DNA from: Neobacillus notoginsengisoli
GTDB lineage: Bacteria > Bacillota > Bacilli > Bacillales > Cytobacillaceae
Reading direction: 5' to 3'
Length of the DNA: 64,000 nt
NCBI RefSeq assembly: GCF_003515685.1
Contig: NZ_QWEG01000001.1
Coordinates: 186,001 to 250,000 of the forward strand
Made by a program: the position numbers and the translations under genes
Shown: positions 44,494-53,191 of the stretch, piece after piece
Layout of the letters: each line of letters begins with the position of its first letter
How positions within the stretch are numbered: the stretch's first letter is position 1
Notes under the pieces: model-generated
Seen by the model: the letters and a program-made list of their open reading frames with translations, nothing else
Told to the model about the DNA's origin: nothing
Databases searched by the model: none

Positions 44494-45042
44494 TCAATGC
44501 GCCGGGTTAATCAACCCATAATAAACCAAATCCTTAAATCGGCCTTCCTTTCTAACATGGTCCTTGAGAAGGCCTTCTTTTTCCATGCCGAGCTTTTGCA
44601 AAACTCTGCCTGAAGCCGGGTTAGAACTGAAACACCGGGCAAATACTTTATGGTATTGTTTTTCATTGAACGCAAATTGAATAATGGCTTGCGCTGCCTC
44701 CGTGGCGTATCCAAGTCCCCAATATTCTTCGCCAACCCAGTAGGCGATTTCGCCATGCTGGAACCTTTGATTGTTGGTAAGCGCGATTGCTCCAACCAAT
44801 TCTCCTGTTTCCTTATTTGTCATTGCAAATTCATAAGACTTATCCGCGTTGAAATTTTCGAGCTGACGCGCAATCCATGTTAGAGCATCTTCAATCGAGT
44901 AAGGGTAAGGGAGGTGCAGTGTATGCTTGAAAAGATTGTAGTTATTGCAGAGCTTGGTGGCAGCTGGGGCATCAGATGTTTGAAAAAGCCTTAGGTGCAG
45001 CCTTTTGGTGGTCATTGTATTGTTGGTATGATTGTATTGCAT
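44494..45042 (-). CDS. RimJ/RimL-type GNAT acetyltransferase
   Basis: A 182-residue protein from ATG 45042 behind GGAGG. It opens TTKRLHLRLFQTSDAPAATK as in the Acetyltransf_3 subgroup, with motif A as AYWVGEEYWGLGYATEAAQA and the terminal NPASGRVLQKLGMEKEG. This subgroup acetylates protein N-termini (RimJ/L) or small molecules. It is convergent with the anti-sigma gene, which ends 26 bases away, and is the second gene of a pair with 45063. Confidence 0.88.
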   Translation of the reverse strand: MQYNHTNNTMTTKRLHLRLFQTSDAPAATKLCNNYNLFKHTLHLPYPYSIEDALTWIARQLENFNADKSYEFAMTNKETGELVGAIALTNNQRFQHGEIAYWVGEEYWGLGYATEAAQAIIQFAFNEKQYHKVFARCFSSNPASGRVLQKLGMEKEGLLKDHVRKEGRFKDLVYYGLINPAH

Positions 45043-45062
45043 AAAAATCCTCCAGTCCATTG

Positions 45063-45440
45063 TCAAGGCAGTACATCAATGCCTAAAGTAAAAATCGTAT
45101 AATGCTTTGTATAGTATTTATAGCCAACGCCAATACTTTGGTTTTCCTTTTCGAATACCAAAAGGTTTTGGGTCTTGCTTCGATTGATGAGTTCCCATCC
45201 TTCCTTTTCCATCAGCTTAATGAAAGGTTTAAAATCACCCTGTTTTGCTAAATAGGAGGCTGTTTCGGGATCCTTCTTTACCTTCACAATGTCATCATTT
45301 TGCAAAAACATTTTCACAGCAGCAATTCCAAACGGGATGGGGTTTCCCTCCTGAAAAATAGCTTCTCTTTTTAAAAATACAAATACTAAAAGGACACTAA
45401 GAAAGACGGCCGTCACAATAAATGGTTTTGACTTGAGCAT
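45063..45440 (-). CDS. Small membrane-anchored protein, unknown
   Basis: A 125-residue protein with one N-terminal hydrophobic segment (FIVTAVFLSVLLVFVFL) and an extracytoplasmic domain of about 95 residues containing FIKLMEKEGWELINRSKTQN. It resembles the 29261 protein in plan. The gene lies just upstream of the GNAT gene and is probably co-transcribed. AGGAGGGACT precedes ATG 45440. No family is recognised. Confidence 0.68.
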   Translation of the reverse strand: MLKSKPFIVTAVFLSVLLVFVFLKREAIFQEGNPIPFGIAAVKMFLQNDDIVKVKKDPETASYLAKQGDFKPFIKLMEKEGWELINRSKTQNLLVFEKENQSIGVGYKYYTKHYTIFTLGIDVLP

Positions 45441-45484
45441 AAAAAGTCCCTCCTAAACCTATTTTTATTTAAAAGAATGGCAAA

Positions 45485-45512
45485 TAAATGCGATGCCGGT
45501 TTTAGGCATCGC
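45485..45512 (-). terminator. Rho-independent terminator
   Basis: On the minus strand GCGATGCC, a 7-base loop and GGCATCGC are followed by ATTTATTT. It lies just after the stop of the 45539-45733 gene and supports that gene. Confidence 0.7.
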
Positions 45513-45538
45513 ACCACATTATTTCAGGTGGTTAGAAA

Positions 45539-45733
45539 TTATCCTCCGCCATTGATATATTTGTTGTCCCCCATCATATAGTTGGAACTGTCGCCTGGTT
45601 TAGCGTTTGGGTCTGTCGGGATGAGGGGGTTATTATTATTTTTCTTCCGTCTCCAGTCGATGAATAAAGAAAAGCCAAAGGGAAAAGGATCATGGCCAAA
45701 AACCACAAAAAACTCCACCCTTTTTATTTCCAT
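45539..45733 (-). CDS. Small hypothetical protein (64 aa)
   Basis: A 64-residue frame: MEIKRVEFFVVFGHDPFPFG, then a basic stretch with four Asn, and a polar tail ending MMGDNKYINGGG. The ribosome binding site is weak (GTGG). Its composition looks coding and a terminator follows it, but I know no family. Confidence is limited by the poor site. Confidence 0.5.
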   Translation of the reverse strand: MEIKRVEFFVVFGHDPFPFGFSLFIDWRRKKNNNNPLIPTDPNAKPGDSSNYMMGDNKYINGGG

Positions 45734-45964
45734 TTTACCACATTAAAGTCATGGGTGTAGGAAAATTCAGTAAATTATTTATTGTTTTATTTTGTGAATA
45801 AAATTAAAGGTAGTTGAAGGAAATTAGCGAATTACTAACATAATCAGCATGAGTTGTACAGGTTTACGGAGGGAGTATGAAAAGCCTTCTTTTTATCATA
45901 ATGGGCTAAATAGCTCGTAATAAGTTAGATGGAGATTCAGAAAAAATATAAAAGAGGTGCGGGG

Positions 45965-46723
45965 ATGCTGGCAACGGAAAGTATTCTTAAGACCTGGGAG
46001 AAGTTTAACGCTTTTCCTATGGAGACCTTAACCAAGGCCTGGTTTTTTAGGAAGGGAACAGATAAGAAACAGCGTGATGTCTCGCTTATGCGGGAGCATC
46101 GGGAACAATATGGCATGTCGGGGAATTGCTTTGATCTAGCCCTTTGGCTACTTGATGAATTCAAAAAGGATGGCGTGGAGGCGTATCCTGCTGGCTCTGA
46201 CCTTGACTCGGAAGATGCCCATGTTGCCGTTGTCGCAATAAATGAAAACGGCCATCGCTATTTGTGTGACTTGGGCGACCAATGGATCACGCCTATATTA
46301 ATTGATACGTATAGCGAAGAGTATACAAATGAAAAATTAAGAGGTTTCTTCCCAGGTGCCGAAGTACAAGTCCGGGATCATGAAATGGGTATAGAAATCG
46401 TTTATCATCGGCCAAACGGGAAAGTTTCAAAGCAAATCTATCATACGAACCCGATAGAAATGAATGATTTTCTAATGGCTGCGGAATTTTGCCAAAATCT
46501 CATCCATCCAATACCGCTAGTGGAATGCAGGGTCCCTTATAAATCAGAGACTGCCCATTGGGAATTCTATAACTGGGAAAGCTTTTTAAGCACAAGCGAA
46601 GGATTGATGATGGAGGCAAAAATAGAAAAGGTCGAAGATTGGGCGGACCGGATTTATCAAAAAACGGGCTATAACAAGGAAATATTAATGGATGTACTTT
46701 TGAAATACAAAAGGAATCAGTAA
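45965..46723 (+). CDS. Arylamine N-acetyltransferase-like / transglutaminase-fold protein
   Basis: A 252-residue protein from ATG 45965 behind AAAGAGGTGCGGGG (ATG 45929 is an alternative). A Cys-His-Asp triad is visible in GNCFDLALWLL, DAHVAVVAI and YLCDLGDQWI, the order found in arylamine N-acetyltransferases and related cysteine enzymes. Known NATs transfer acetyl from acetyl-CoA to arylamines or hydrazines. The C-terminal half is divergent, so the reaction is uncertain. It is cytoplasmic and monocistronic. Confidence 0.75.
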   Translation: MLATESILKTWEKFNAFPMETLTKAWFFRKGTDKKQRDVSLMREHREQYGMSGNCFDLALWLLDEFKKDGVEAYPAGSDLDSEDAHVAVVAINENGHRYLCDLGDQWITPILIDTYSEEYTNEKLRGFFPGAEVQVRDHEMGIEIVYHRPNGKVSKQIYHTNPIEMNDFLMAAEFCQNLIHPIPLVECRVPYKSETAHWEFYNWESFLSTSEGLMMEAKIEKVEDWADRIYQKTGYNKEILMDVLLKYKRNQ

Positions 46724-46763
46724 TGTTGAATAAAGGGAGTGAATCTTTAAGGGGGATTAATAG

Positions 46764-47339
46764 ATGAAAAAATGGATATTTGTAATACCGATGTTAATTG
46801 TGATCATAATGATATACTTTATAAGTGGGTATAGGTTTACGGCATTAAGTGCTGCCAAAAGCAATGCTTTCCTTTCAAAAGATGCAGAGTTGATGGAAGA
46901 ATATGATACAGGTTCATCCGCTGTATTTTTATTTAAGAACGACGAAGAAAAGATATACCAAACCGTTTTATCAGAGAGGTCAGGTCTGTTTTTCCGCAGT
47001 AGCGCATCAACCAATACCCCGTATAGTTCTGATAAAATCCAAACAATTGGAGGCATTAGCTTTACTTCAGAAAAAGATGCAGGCACCTTGTTGAGTGTAA
47101 TTTCATACGACGAAGAAGTCGCATATATAGAAGCAGGGATCGAGCCTAACATAGAAAGAAAGGAAATAAACAAAGGAGAACGTATTTCGTTCTTGTTTCC
47201 TTTCGGTGAACAAATTGACTTTCTTTACCCGACTGCATTTAATAAAGACGGTAAAAAGCTTTATTATTTAGGATATCCCAATGATACAAATATTTTAAAG
47301 AACGAAGATTTTAAGTGGCATAAAATCGAAGGACAATAG
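46764..47339 (+). CDS. Membrane-anchored extracytoplasmic protein, unknown
   Basis: A 191-residue protein with an N-terminal hydrophobic anchor (WIFVIPMLIVIIMIYFISGY) and a soluble extracytoplasmic domain of about 165 residues. AAGGGGG precedes ATG 46764. A strong terminator follows. I recognise no family. Confidence 0.7.
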   Translation: MKKWIFVIPMLIVIIMIYFISGYRFTALSAAKSNAFLSKDAELMEEYDTGSSAVFLFKNDEEKIYQTVLSERSGLFFRSSASTNTPYSSDKIQTIGGISFTSEKDAGTLLSVISYDEEVAYIEAGIEPNIERKEINKGERISFLFPFGEQIDFLYPTAFNKDGKKLYYLGYPNDTNILKNEDFKWHKIEGQ

Positions 47340-47381
47340 TAAGGGGCTTTAGATAAATTAGGTTAATAATATTTCACATCG

Positions 47382-47413
47382 AAAAACGCTCAGATTTTTT
47401 TCTGAGCGTTTTT
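47382..47413 (+). terminator. Rho-independent terminator
   Basis: AAAAACGCTCAGA and TCTGAGCGTTTTT form a 13-bp stem with a 6-base T-rich loop and a T tract. The same sequence recurs as the terminator at 53937-53971. Confidence 0.85.
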
Positions 47414-47475
47414 ACTTGCATTTAGAACAATTAATTAACTGATAATAAAGAATTGCCTATATTTTATAAATTCAA

Positions 47476-47504
47476 TTGTTTTCAACACAACAATAGTGTA
47501 TGAT
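47476..47504 (+). promoter_or_regulatory. SigA-type promoter of the PadR operon
   Basis: TTGTTT at 47476-47481, a 17-base spacer and TATGAT at 47499-47504. Confidence 0.65.
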
Positions 47505-47520
47505 ACATAGTATATAAAAA

Positions 47521-47539
47521 TACTGTACGACATACAGTA
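47521..47539. promoter_or_regulatory. Probable PadR operator
   Basis: TACTGTA, 5 bases and TACAGTA form a perfect dyad just downstream of the promoter and 20 bases before the padR-like gene. PadR regulators of this type repress their own operon by binding such dyads. Confidence 0.6.
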
Positions 47540-47558
47540 ATAAAAACGAGGTGGGTGA

Positions 47559-47906
47559 ATGAGCAACTTATTGAATACTTTCATTACTGAGTTGAGAAGA
47601 GGAACGTTGACCTTGGCGGTTTTAAGCCAATTAAGGACTCCCCAGTATGGCTATTCGCTCGTTCAGTTATTGGAAAGCTCGGGGATTGCCATTGATCAAA
47701 GTACTTTATACCCGTTGCTTCGCCGGTTGGAAAAACAGGAATTGGTGACGAGCAGCTGGGATACATCTGAGAGTCGCCCCCGGAAGTATTATGTGTTGAG
47801 TGAGTTTGGGCTTGAAATCTTTTTGCAGCTGAAAGAGGAATGGAAAAAGAACTCGAAGGAGCTTTTCAGTTTATTAGAGGGGGACGAAGAGGATGAAATT
47901 GATTGA
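47559..47906 (+). CDS. PadR-family transcriptional regulator
   Basis: A 115-residue winged-helix protein. The PadR core is TLTLAVLSQLRTPQYGYSLV, then STLYPLLRRLEKQELVTSSW and a wing ending RPRKYYVLSEFG, followed by a short helical dimerisation tail. GAGGTGGGTG precedes the ATG. It overlaps the HAAS membrane protein gene by 14 bases. The dyad at 47521 suggests autorepression, released by an unknown signal, possibly linked to the membrane partner. Confidence 0.92.
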   Translation: MSNLLNTFITELRRGTLTLAVLSQLRTPQYGYSLVQLLESSGIAIDQSTLYPLLRRLEKQELVTSSWDTSESRPRKYYVLSEFGLEIFLQLKEEWKKNSKELFSLLEGDEEDEID

Positions 47907-48924
47907 CATTTATATTCAGGAAGTGACCCGGAGGCTGCCTGAAAAAAGTCGTGAGGATATCGCCCTTGAGTTACGGTCAACGATTGAGGATTCTTTGCCG
48001 GATGATTACAGTGAAGAGGATGTAAAAGCGGTGCTTGAACAGCTTGGAAGTCCGGCCGCCCTCGCAAATGGTTATCTGGATCGGCCGATGCACCTCATTG
48101 GGCCACGTTATTATGATGTCTATGTTTCTTTATTGAAAATGATTTTGCCAATTGCCTCGGTCATTTCGCTCATTTCCGTCATTGCTGAATATTTTATCGG
48201 AATTAAAGCCGATGAAACGATTATGAACGTGATACTGAACCTTTTCGGTATTGGAATTGTAGGAATCCTTGAAGTCGGAATGCAAACATTTTTCTTGATC
48301 ACGATTGTGTTCGCGGTTATGGAAAGGGTGGATAAAGGTAAAGACGGGCAGCCATTGACAACAAGCTTAAAAAAATGGACGCCTGACGATTTAAAAAACA
48401 TTCCTTATATTCCAATAAAGAAAGAAATCTCTAGATGGGAAGTTTTCTGGATGCTCATGTGGACCGCAGTTTGGGCAACGGTATATTTCAATGCGGACCG
48501 ACTTGTCGGCATATACGAACAAGTCGGAGGCGAACTTGAATTCGTGGTCCCTGCTTTTCATCAGGATGTATTGCTTCAATACTGGCCAATCATTATTGGA
48601 CTCGTTGGACTAGAAGTTGCATTTGCCTTCTATAAATTAATACAAGGCAGATGGACGAAGAACATGGCAAAACTAAATGCACTCCACCAGCTGTTGGCAA
48701 CGATTGCAGTGATTGCAATCATGATTCATCCAAGTATCTTCAATCGAGAATTTCTCTCCTACATGGCAGATGTTTTTAAGATTACCCCAGAACAATTCAG
48801 GTCATGGCTATTAGGAGGAGTTATTGTCTTCTTTATTGCTGGTGCTGCATACAATGCGTACGAAGGTTTTCGAAAAGCACGTGCCGCTTATCAAAATACT
48901 AAGGATATCAAAATGAATATCTGA
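47893..48924 (+). CDS. HAAS-domain membrane protein paired with PadR
   Basis: A 343-residue protein. The N-terminal cytoplasmic HAAS-type domain (IYIQEVTRRLPEKSREDIAL, then a VKAVLEQLGSPAALANGY helix) is followed by about six to eight membrane helices. HAAS domains occur beside PadR regulators and sensor membrane proteins. The gene is translationally coupled to padR by a 14-base overlap, and a terminator follows. It may transmit a membrane or antimicrobial stress signal to PadR; that is inference. Confidence 0.85.
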   Translation: MKLIDIYIQEVTRRLPEKSREDIALELRSTIEDSLPDDYSEEDVKAVLEQLGSPAALANGYLDRPMHLIGPRYYDVYVSLLKMILPIASVISLISVIAEYFIGIKADETIMNVILNLFGIGIVGILEVGMQTFFLITIVFAVMERVDKGKDGQPLTTSLKKWTPDDLKNIPYIPIKKEISRWEVFWMLMWTAVWATVYFNADRLVGIYEQVGGELEFVVPAFHQDVLLQYWPIIIGLVGLEVAFAFYKLIQGRWTKNMAKLNALHQLLATIAVIAIMIHPSIFNREFLSYMADVFKITPEQFRSWLLGGVIVFFIAGAAYNAYEGFRKARAAYQNTKDIKMNI

Positions 48925-48931
48925 ATGTAAA

Positions 48932-48963
48932 AATTAGACCATCGATTTTGATGGTCTAATTTT
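48932..48963 (+). terminator. Rho-independent terminator
   Basis: AAATTAGACCATC and GATGGTCTAATTT form a 13-bp stem with a 6-base loop, followed by T residues, just after the HAAS gene. Confidence 0.75.
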
Positions 48964-49025
48964 AAATTCATTTCTTGTAGAATTATAATGAATCGATATG
49001 GTACTTTTTGAACCCATCACGTTAA

Positions 49026-49295
49026 TCACTTGTAAATTGCCAGGAAGGATAGAAAGATGCATATACCTGCTGAAGTAAATAAGATGACAGAGGTTACAAG
49101 ACTTTTCCTAAATTTAATTGCATTTGCACAAAAAAAGATTGCCGCAGCTAATTTAGCCCCGCTTTGAAAATAAGCATTATTAGAAAAAAATGGACCGCTA
49201 AATATAATTGAAATAAGTAATGTTGCAGAAATTAGTAATTTAAACCACAAAGGCTCTCTTAGGAATTGTTTAATCATAAATTTTATCCGCTGCAT
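49026..49295 (-). CDS. Small three-TM membrane protein
   Basis: An 89-residue hydrophobic protein with about three helices (LLISATLLISIIFSGPFF, LAAAIFFCANAIKF, LVTSVILFTSAGICIFLSFL). GAAGGGAG stands before ATG 49295. No family is recognised, and nothing in the neighbourhood hints at function. Confidence 0.62.
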   Translation of the reverse strand: MQRIKFMIKQFLREPLWFKLLISATLLISIIFSGPFFSNNAYFQSGAKLAAAIFFCANAIKFRKSLVTSVILFTSAGICIFLSFLAIYK

Positions 49296-49465
49296 ACGGT
49301 AAAGCTCCCTTCAAAACACTCTCAATTCTAATTAAACATATGATGTATTTTTGAGAAGTACTACTTACCTTTTGCAACGGGTGTAACATACATCTAACAG
49401 TGTGATATGTAAAGATCAGGTACATGAATGCTGTTAGTGTCATAATCTAATAATCTTTATAAAAA

Positions 49466-49902
49466 TTATAGCCTGATTTTCACATACGGTACATGCTTTT
49501 TCAGTGTTTTAAGAAAGTCTTCCTCAGGATGAGGGGAGATTTTAATCTCGTCAAAGGCTGTATGGGAATTGTAAATAGCAAGCCCGGTTGTGGAAGACAT
49601 TACACGCATCCCGGTTAAATACCCAGTTGTCCGCCTGGCCGAAGTGATTTTGTCATAGGGAATTTTAAAGCGGAAGAGTCCGCCGTAAATGTAAAGATGG
49701 TCATCCGTAAAAGTATATCGAATAGAGAGATGGGTCCAGATCAATCCACCTGCAAAAAAGACAAACAGCCCGCCAAGAATACTGAATGCAAGCCAATCAA
49801 ATTCGGTAATTAGAAACGGAAAAAAGCAGTAATCGCAAAAACACCAATCAGAATAAGAATAAATCTTTTATATTTACGATCCTTCTTCGAATAATAAGTC
49901 AA
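49466..49902 (-). pseudogene. PH-like-domain membrane protein, frameshifted
   Basis: From TTG 49902 (GTGGAGGAA upstream) the frame reads MTYYSKKDRKYKRFILILIG, then FAITAFFRF, and stops. One more T in the T6 run near 49828 would restore LITEFDWLAFSILGGLFVFF and join the intact C-terminal part (IRYTFTDDHLYIYGGLFRFK to VPYVKIRL), a bacterial PH-like domain. Two membrane helices plus a PH-like domain make about 145 residues. It is either a simple mutation or a sequencing slip. Confidence 0.75.
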
Positions 49903-50068
49903 TCTAATTCCTCCACTAGATAAATACGTTTATTGGGACAAAAGGTTTCGATACCAGGAGACATAGGCGGAAATAGGTAAAAAATGGACAACTCCTTCAA
50001 AATCATTTAATTTAAAAATAATGAGAGATTTTTTTGCTATAGAAAACTTAAAAGTGGAGGGAATAGAA

Positions 50069-50509
50069 ATGGACACTCAAATCACTTCCAAAATGAAAAT
50101 AAACAAGCCGGTGAGTGAAGTGTATGAAGCGATTGCGAATCCGGAGAAGATGGCAAACTACTGGTTCTCATCGGGAACTGCCAGAATTGAACAGGGCAGG
50201 ACAATTACGTGGAAATATGCAGAATACAATGCAGAAGGAGATATCTATGTCCTCGAGGCTGACGGAAACAGTAAAATTGTCTTTTCGTGGGGAGCAAAAG
50301 GTGAAGAAACCACTGTCACCATTCTCCTTGAACAGATGGATGACACAGCTACGGTTATCAACATTTCTGAATCCGGCTTTAAAAAAGATGATCCCGATCT
50401 TTTTCAGAAAATGCTTGGCCAAAAAGAAGGCTGGGTCTACGTGCTCAGCTGCTTGAAAGCCTATCTCGAGAATGGGATTCATACGTTGAGGGCTTCTTTG
50501 GTGCATTAA
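50069..50509 (+). CDS. SRPBCC/AHSA1-family protein
   Basis: A 146-residue protein from ATG 50069 behind GTGGAGGGAA. It has the START/AHSA1 layout: KMKINKPVSEVYEAIANPEK, NYWFSSG, a WKY beta strand, and a C-terminal helix after QKEGWVYVLSCLKAYLENGI. Such proteins bind hydrophobic ligands or act in stress responses, and no enzymatic role is assured. It is monocistronic, followed by a short repeat array. Confidence 0.85.
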   Translation: MDTQITSKMKINKPVSEVYEAIANPEKMANYWFSSGTARIEQGRTITWKYAEYNAEGDIYVLEADGNSKIVFSWGAKGEETTVTILLEQMDDTATVINISESGFKKDDPDLFQKMLGQKEGWVYVLSCLKAYLENGIHTLRASLVH

Positions 50510-50539
50510 TTCATTCCGTATCGCTGCTCTTAGAGGTTA

Positions 50540-50690
50540 TTGGCGAGTTTAGCGGAGGGGAAATTGCCTTAAGTTCGCCAATAGGTCGTCTTGGCGAGTT
50601 TAACGGAGATAAAGTTGCGGTAAGTTCGCCAATAGAGCTTCTTGGCGACCTTATCGGAAGAAAATTCCTCTCAAGTTCGCCATCAAATGG
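50540..50690. repeat. 51-bp tandem stem-loop repeat array D (3 units)
   Basis: Three units at 50541, 50592 and 50643, period 51. Each carries TTGGCGA, about 28 bases and TCGCCAA, with partly complementary flanks (AGTTTA and TTAAGT). The sequence is unrelated to arrays A, B and C but size and layout are alike. No coding frame. Confidence 0.85.
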
Positions 50691-50750
50691 AGGAGGGAGT
50701 ATTTCTGTCAAAATAGATTAATGGTTAGTTTAATGCATTGGGGTGGAAAA

Positions 50751-51449
50751 ATGAAACTGAAAAAAATTTTTTTGACTGTTTGTGTGGTGTTAGTAGTGGT
50801 GGTACCATTGTTTTCTATGTTTTTTAGGGACGGTCTGATTTTGGATATGGCAGGTATTCACCTTGATCATCCCTTTTCTAAAAAAGTAAAAGTGGAGGAA
50901 AATTATATAAGGGTTGATAAAAATCAGAATAATGTTGCTGATCCACTAGACATAGTAAATGCTGCGAGGAAAGAAGTAGAGAATCGAACACGATACAAGA
51001 GTGCTTATTATGAAGGCGGATATCCACCAGACAACGAAGGGGTATGCACGGATGTTATTTGGAGAGGATTGGCCGGAGCTGGTATAAATTTAAAAGAATT
51101 GATGGATCAGGATATACATGATCATACATCTTTATATCCACGTGTAGGAGGAAAGCCAGATCCTCATATTGATTACAGACGGGTACCCAATCAGTATGTC
51201 TTTTTTCAACGTTTCGCTGAATCTCTGACGACCGAATTAATTCCATACGATTCAAAGAATTTAGCGGAGTGGCAGCCAGGGGATATTGTGATTTATTTGG
51301 AGGGTACAGACCACGTAGGCATCATTTCTGATAAACGGTCAAAAGATGGAATACCTTATTTAATTCATAACATTCCTCCGTTTGCATCAGAAATTAAACT
51401 AACTTCTTATAAACATCCTATTGTAGGCCATTATAGATGGAAATACTGA
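50751..51449 (+). CDS. DUF1287-family secreted protein
   Basis: A 232-residue protein from ATG 50751 behind GGGGTGG. An N-terminal signal or anchor segment (IFLTVCVVLVVVVPLFSMFF) is followed by the DUF1287 signature: GVCTDVIWRGLAGAGI, WQPGDIVIYL and HVGIISDKRS. The Cys and His placement resembles NlpC/P60-like cysteine peptidases acting on cell walls, though activity is unproved. It is extracytoplasmic and monocistronic. Confidence 0.85.
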   Translation: MKLKKIFLTVCVVLVVVVPLFSMFFRDGLILDMAGIHLDHPFSKKVKVEENYIRVDKNQNNVADPLDIVNAARKEVENRTRYKSAYYEGGYPPDNEGVCTDVIWRGLAGAGINLKELMDQDIHDHTSLYPRVGGKPDPHIDYRRVPNQYVFFQRFAESLTTELIPYDSKNLAEWQPGDIVIYLEGTDHVGIISDKRSKDGIPYLIHNIPPFASEIKLTSYKHPIVGHYRWKY

Positions 51450-51656
51450 ATTTATACCCAGGGCTTTTGAATATGCTCTGAGCTTTTTTCTATGGGAGCA
51501 TGACAAAATGAACTTTTCTGAATATTTAAGCACAAGAGTGTATAAATATAAAATTAAATTTATAAATATATGTTGAAATAATATTCTGAACTTTATATAA
51601 TCTTAACATGTACTAAAACAGAAACATGAAATACAACCTAAACAAGGGGGATGAAC

Positions 51657-52442
51657 ATGCTTAATAAGAAAAGTAGTTTTTTAACGGTATTGATAGTAGC
51701 GTGTATGTCGCTTTTCCTGGCTGCTTGCGGGGGAGCGGATGGAGCGAAGAAGACGGGTTCAGATGGGGGCAAAAAATTAGTCGGAGGAACTGAAGCAACT
51801 TTTGCACCATTCGAATCCATGAATGACAAAGGGGAAATTGTCGGGATTGACGTTGATGTCATGAATGCGATTGCGGCCGCTTCAGGTTTTGGATTTGAAC
51901 TGCAAAACGTAGGCTGGGAGCCGGTTTTTCAAAAAATAACAAGTGGAGAACTGGACTTTGGCGCTGCTGGTATTACAATTACCGATGAGCGTAAACAAAC
52001 CTATGATTTCACTGACCCATACTACCAGGCAAACCTTGTCATCGTTGTCAAAGAGGGTTCACCCATCAAATCTGTGGACGACCTGAAAGACAAAAAGGTT
52101 GCTGTTCAAATTAACACAACTGGCCATAAAGCGGCCCAGGATCTTCTCGGCAAATCGAACACCAATATCTCAGCGTATGAAAACCAGCCAACTGCGATGC
52201 AGCAAGTCAGGAATGGTTCAGCCGATGCGGCGATTGGCGATAACGCCGTTGTTTTTGAATATATGAAAAATAATAAAAATACAGGGCTGAAAGTAATTGA
52301 GGATGATAAATTCGAAAAAGAATTCTATGGCTTTATGGTCAAAAAAGGCAACAAGGAAGTGCTGGATCTTCTGAATGAAGGATTGAAGAAGATTAAGGAG
52401 AACGGCGAACTCGAAAAAATTACCGGTCAAAAACTTGAATAG
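51657..52442 (+). CDS. Amino-acid ABC transporter substrate-binding lipoprotein
   Basis: A 261-residue protein from ATG 51657 (six bases after AAGGGGG; ATG 51651 is too close). The lipobox LAAC gives a lipid-anchored receptor, followed by the family 3 binding-protein signature: GTEATFAPFESMNDKGEIVG, FGAAGITITDERKQTYDF and VKEGSPIKSVDDLKDKK. It delivers a polar amino acid (Gln, His, Arg or similar) to the permease encoded next. First gene of a three-gene operon. Confidence 0.92.
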   Translation: MLNKKSSFLTVLIVACMSLFLAACGGADGAKKTGSDGGKKLVGGTEATFAPFESMNDKGEIVGIDVDVMNAIAAASGFGFELQNVGWEPVFQKITSGELDFGAAGITITDERKQTYDFTDPYYQANLVIVVKEGSPIKSVDDLKDKKVAVQINTTGHKAAQDLLGKSNTNISAYENQPTAMQQVRNGSADAAIGDNAVVFEYMKNNKNTGLKVIEDDKFEKEFYGFMVKKGNKEVLDLLNEGLKKIKENGELEKITGQKLE

Positions 52443-52459
52443 GCAGGAGCGTGTTTCAG

Positions 52460-53191
52460 ATGGACATCCTTGATTTTCGCTGGGACATAATCTGGAACTA
52501 CCGTGATTTTTTTATCCGTGGTATCTGGGTAACGATTGTCTTGACGGTTAGCGGGTATGTTGGCGGTATCATTCTTGGCATACTAATAGGCCTTGGTGAG
52601 ACATCGAAGCGGAAACTTCTTTATTGGCCAAGTAAGCTATATGTTGACCTGTTCCGCGGGACGCCAATGCTCGTCCAAATATTGATTATTGACCTGGCAC
52701 TAATTCCAGCAATTTTTGGCCAATCGTTTGGTTTTATGGTATCGGGAATCACGGCACTTGTCCTAAATTGTGCGGCATACAATGCCGAGATTATCCGTGC
52801 AGGCATCCAATCTATCGATAAAGGGCAAATGGAAGCGGCCCGTTCACTCGGTTTAAATCACAACCAGGCGATGTTAAAGATCATTTTGCCACAGGCATTC
52901 CGGCGGATGATTCCTCCACTCGGAAATGAGTTCATTGCCTTGCTGAAGGATTCTTCATTGGTTACGGTTATCGCCGCAAATGATATTTTATACGCCAGTA
53001 AGATCGTTGCCGGAGCGTACCAGCGTTTCTGGGAACCATATTTGATGGCAGCAGTGCTATACCTAATTTTGACCTATATTGTCACGAAAGTGGTTGCGTA
53101 CATTGAGAAACGAAGCAGCAATCATTACAACCCACGAAAAAAGAAAGAAAGGCAGGTTTTAACGAATGATCAAAGTGGAAAACCTGCATAA
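52460..53191 (+). CDS. Amino-acid ABC transporter permease
   Basis: A 243-residue protein with five or six membrane helices and the HisM/GlnP-type EAA loop ([20 protein letters not shown]). ATG 52460 is taken since the CAGGAG site fits it better than GTG 52451. It forms the membrane channel, likely as a homodimer with the ATPase encoded downstream, whose start lies inside its 3' end (26-base overlap). Confidence 0.92.
   Translation: MDILDFRWDIIWNYRDFFIRGIWVTIVLTVSGYVGGIILGILIGLGETSKRKLLYWPSKLYVDLFRGTPMLVQILIIDLALIPAIFGQSFGFMVSGITALVLNCAAYNAEIIRAGIQSIDKGQMEAARSLGLNHNQAMLKIILPQAFRRMIPPLGNEFIALLKDSSLVTVIAANDILYASKIVAGAYQRFWEPYLMAAVLYLILTYIVTKVVAYIEKRSSNHYNPRKKKERQVLTNDQSGKPA

Noticed and set aside
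51450-51650. T-box or other riboswitch before the amino-acid ABC operon
   Set aside because: No specifier stem, T-box sequence or terminator/antiterminator pair was seen in this AT-rich leader.
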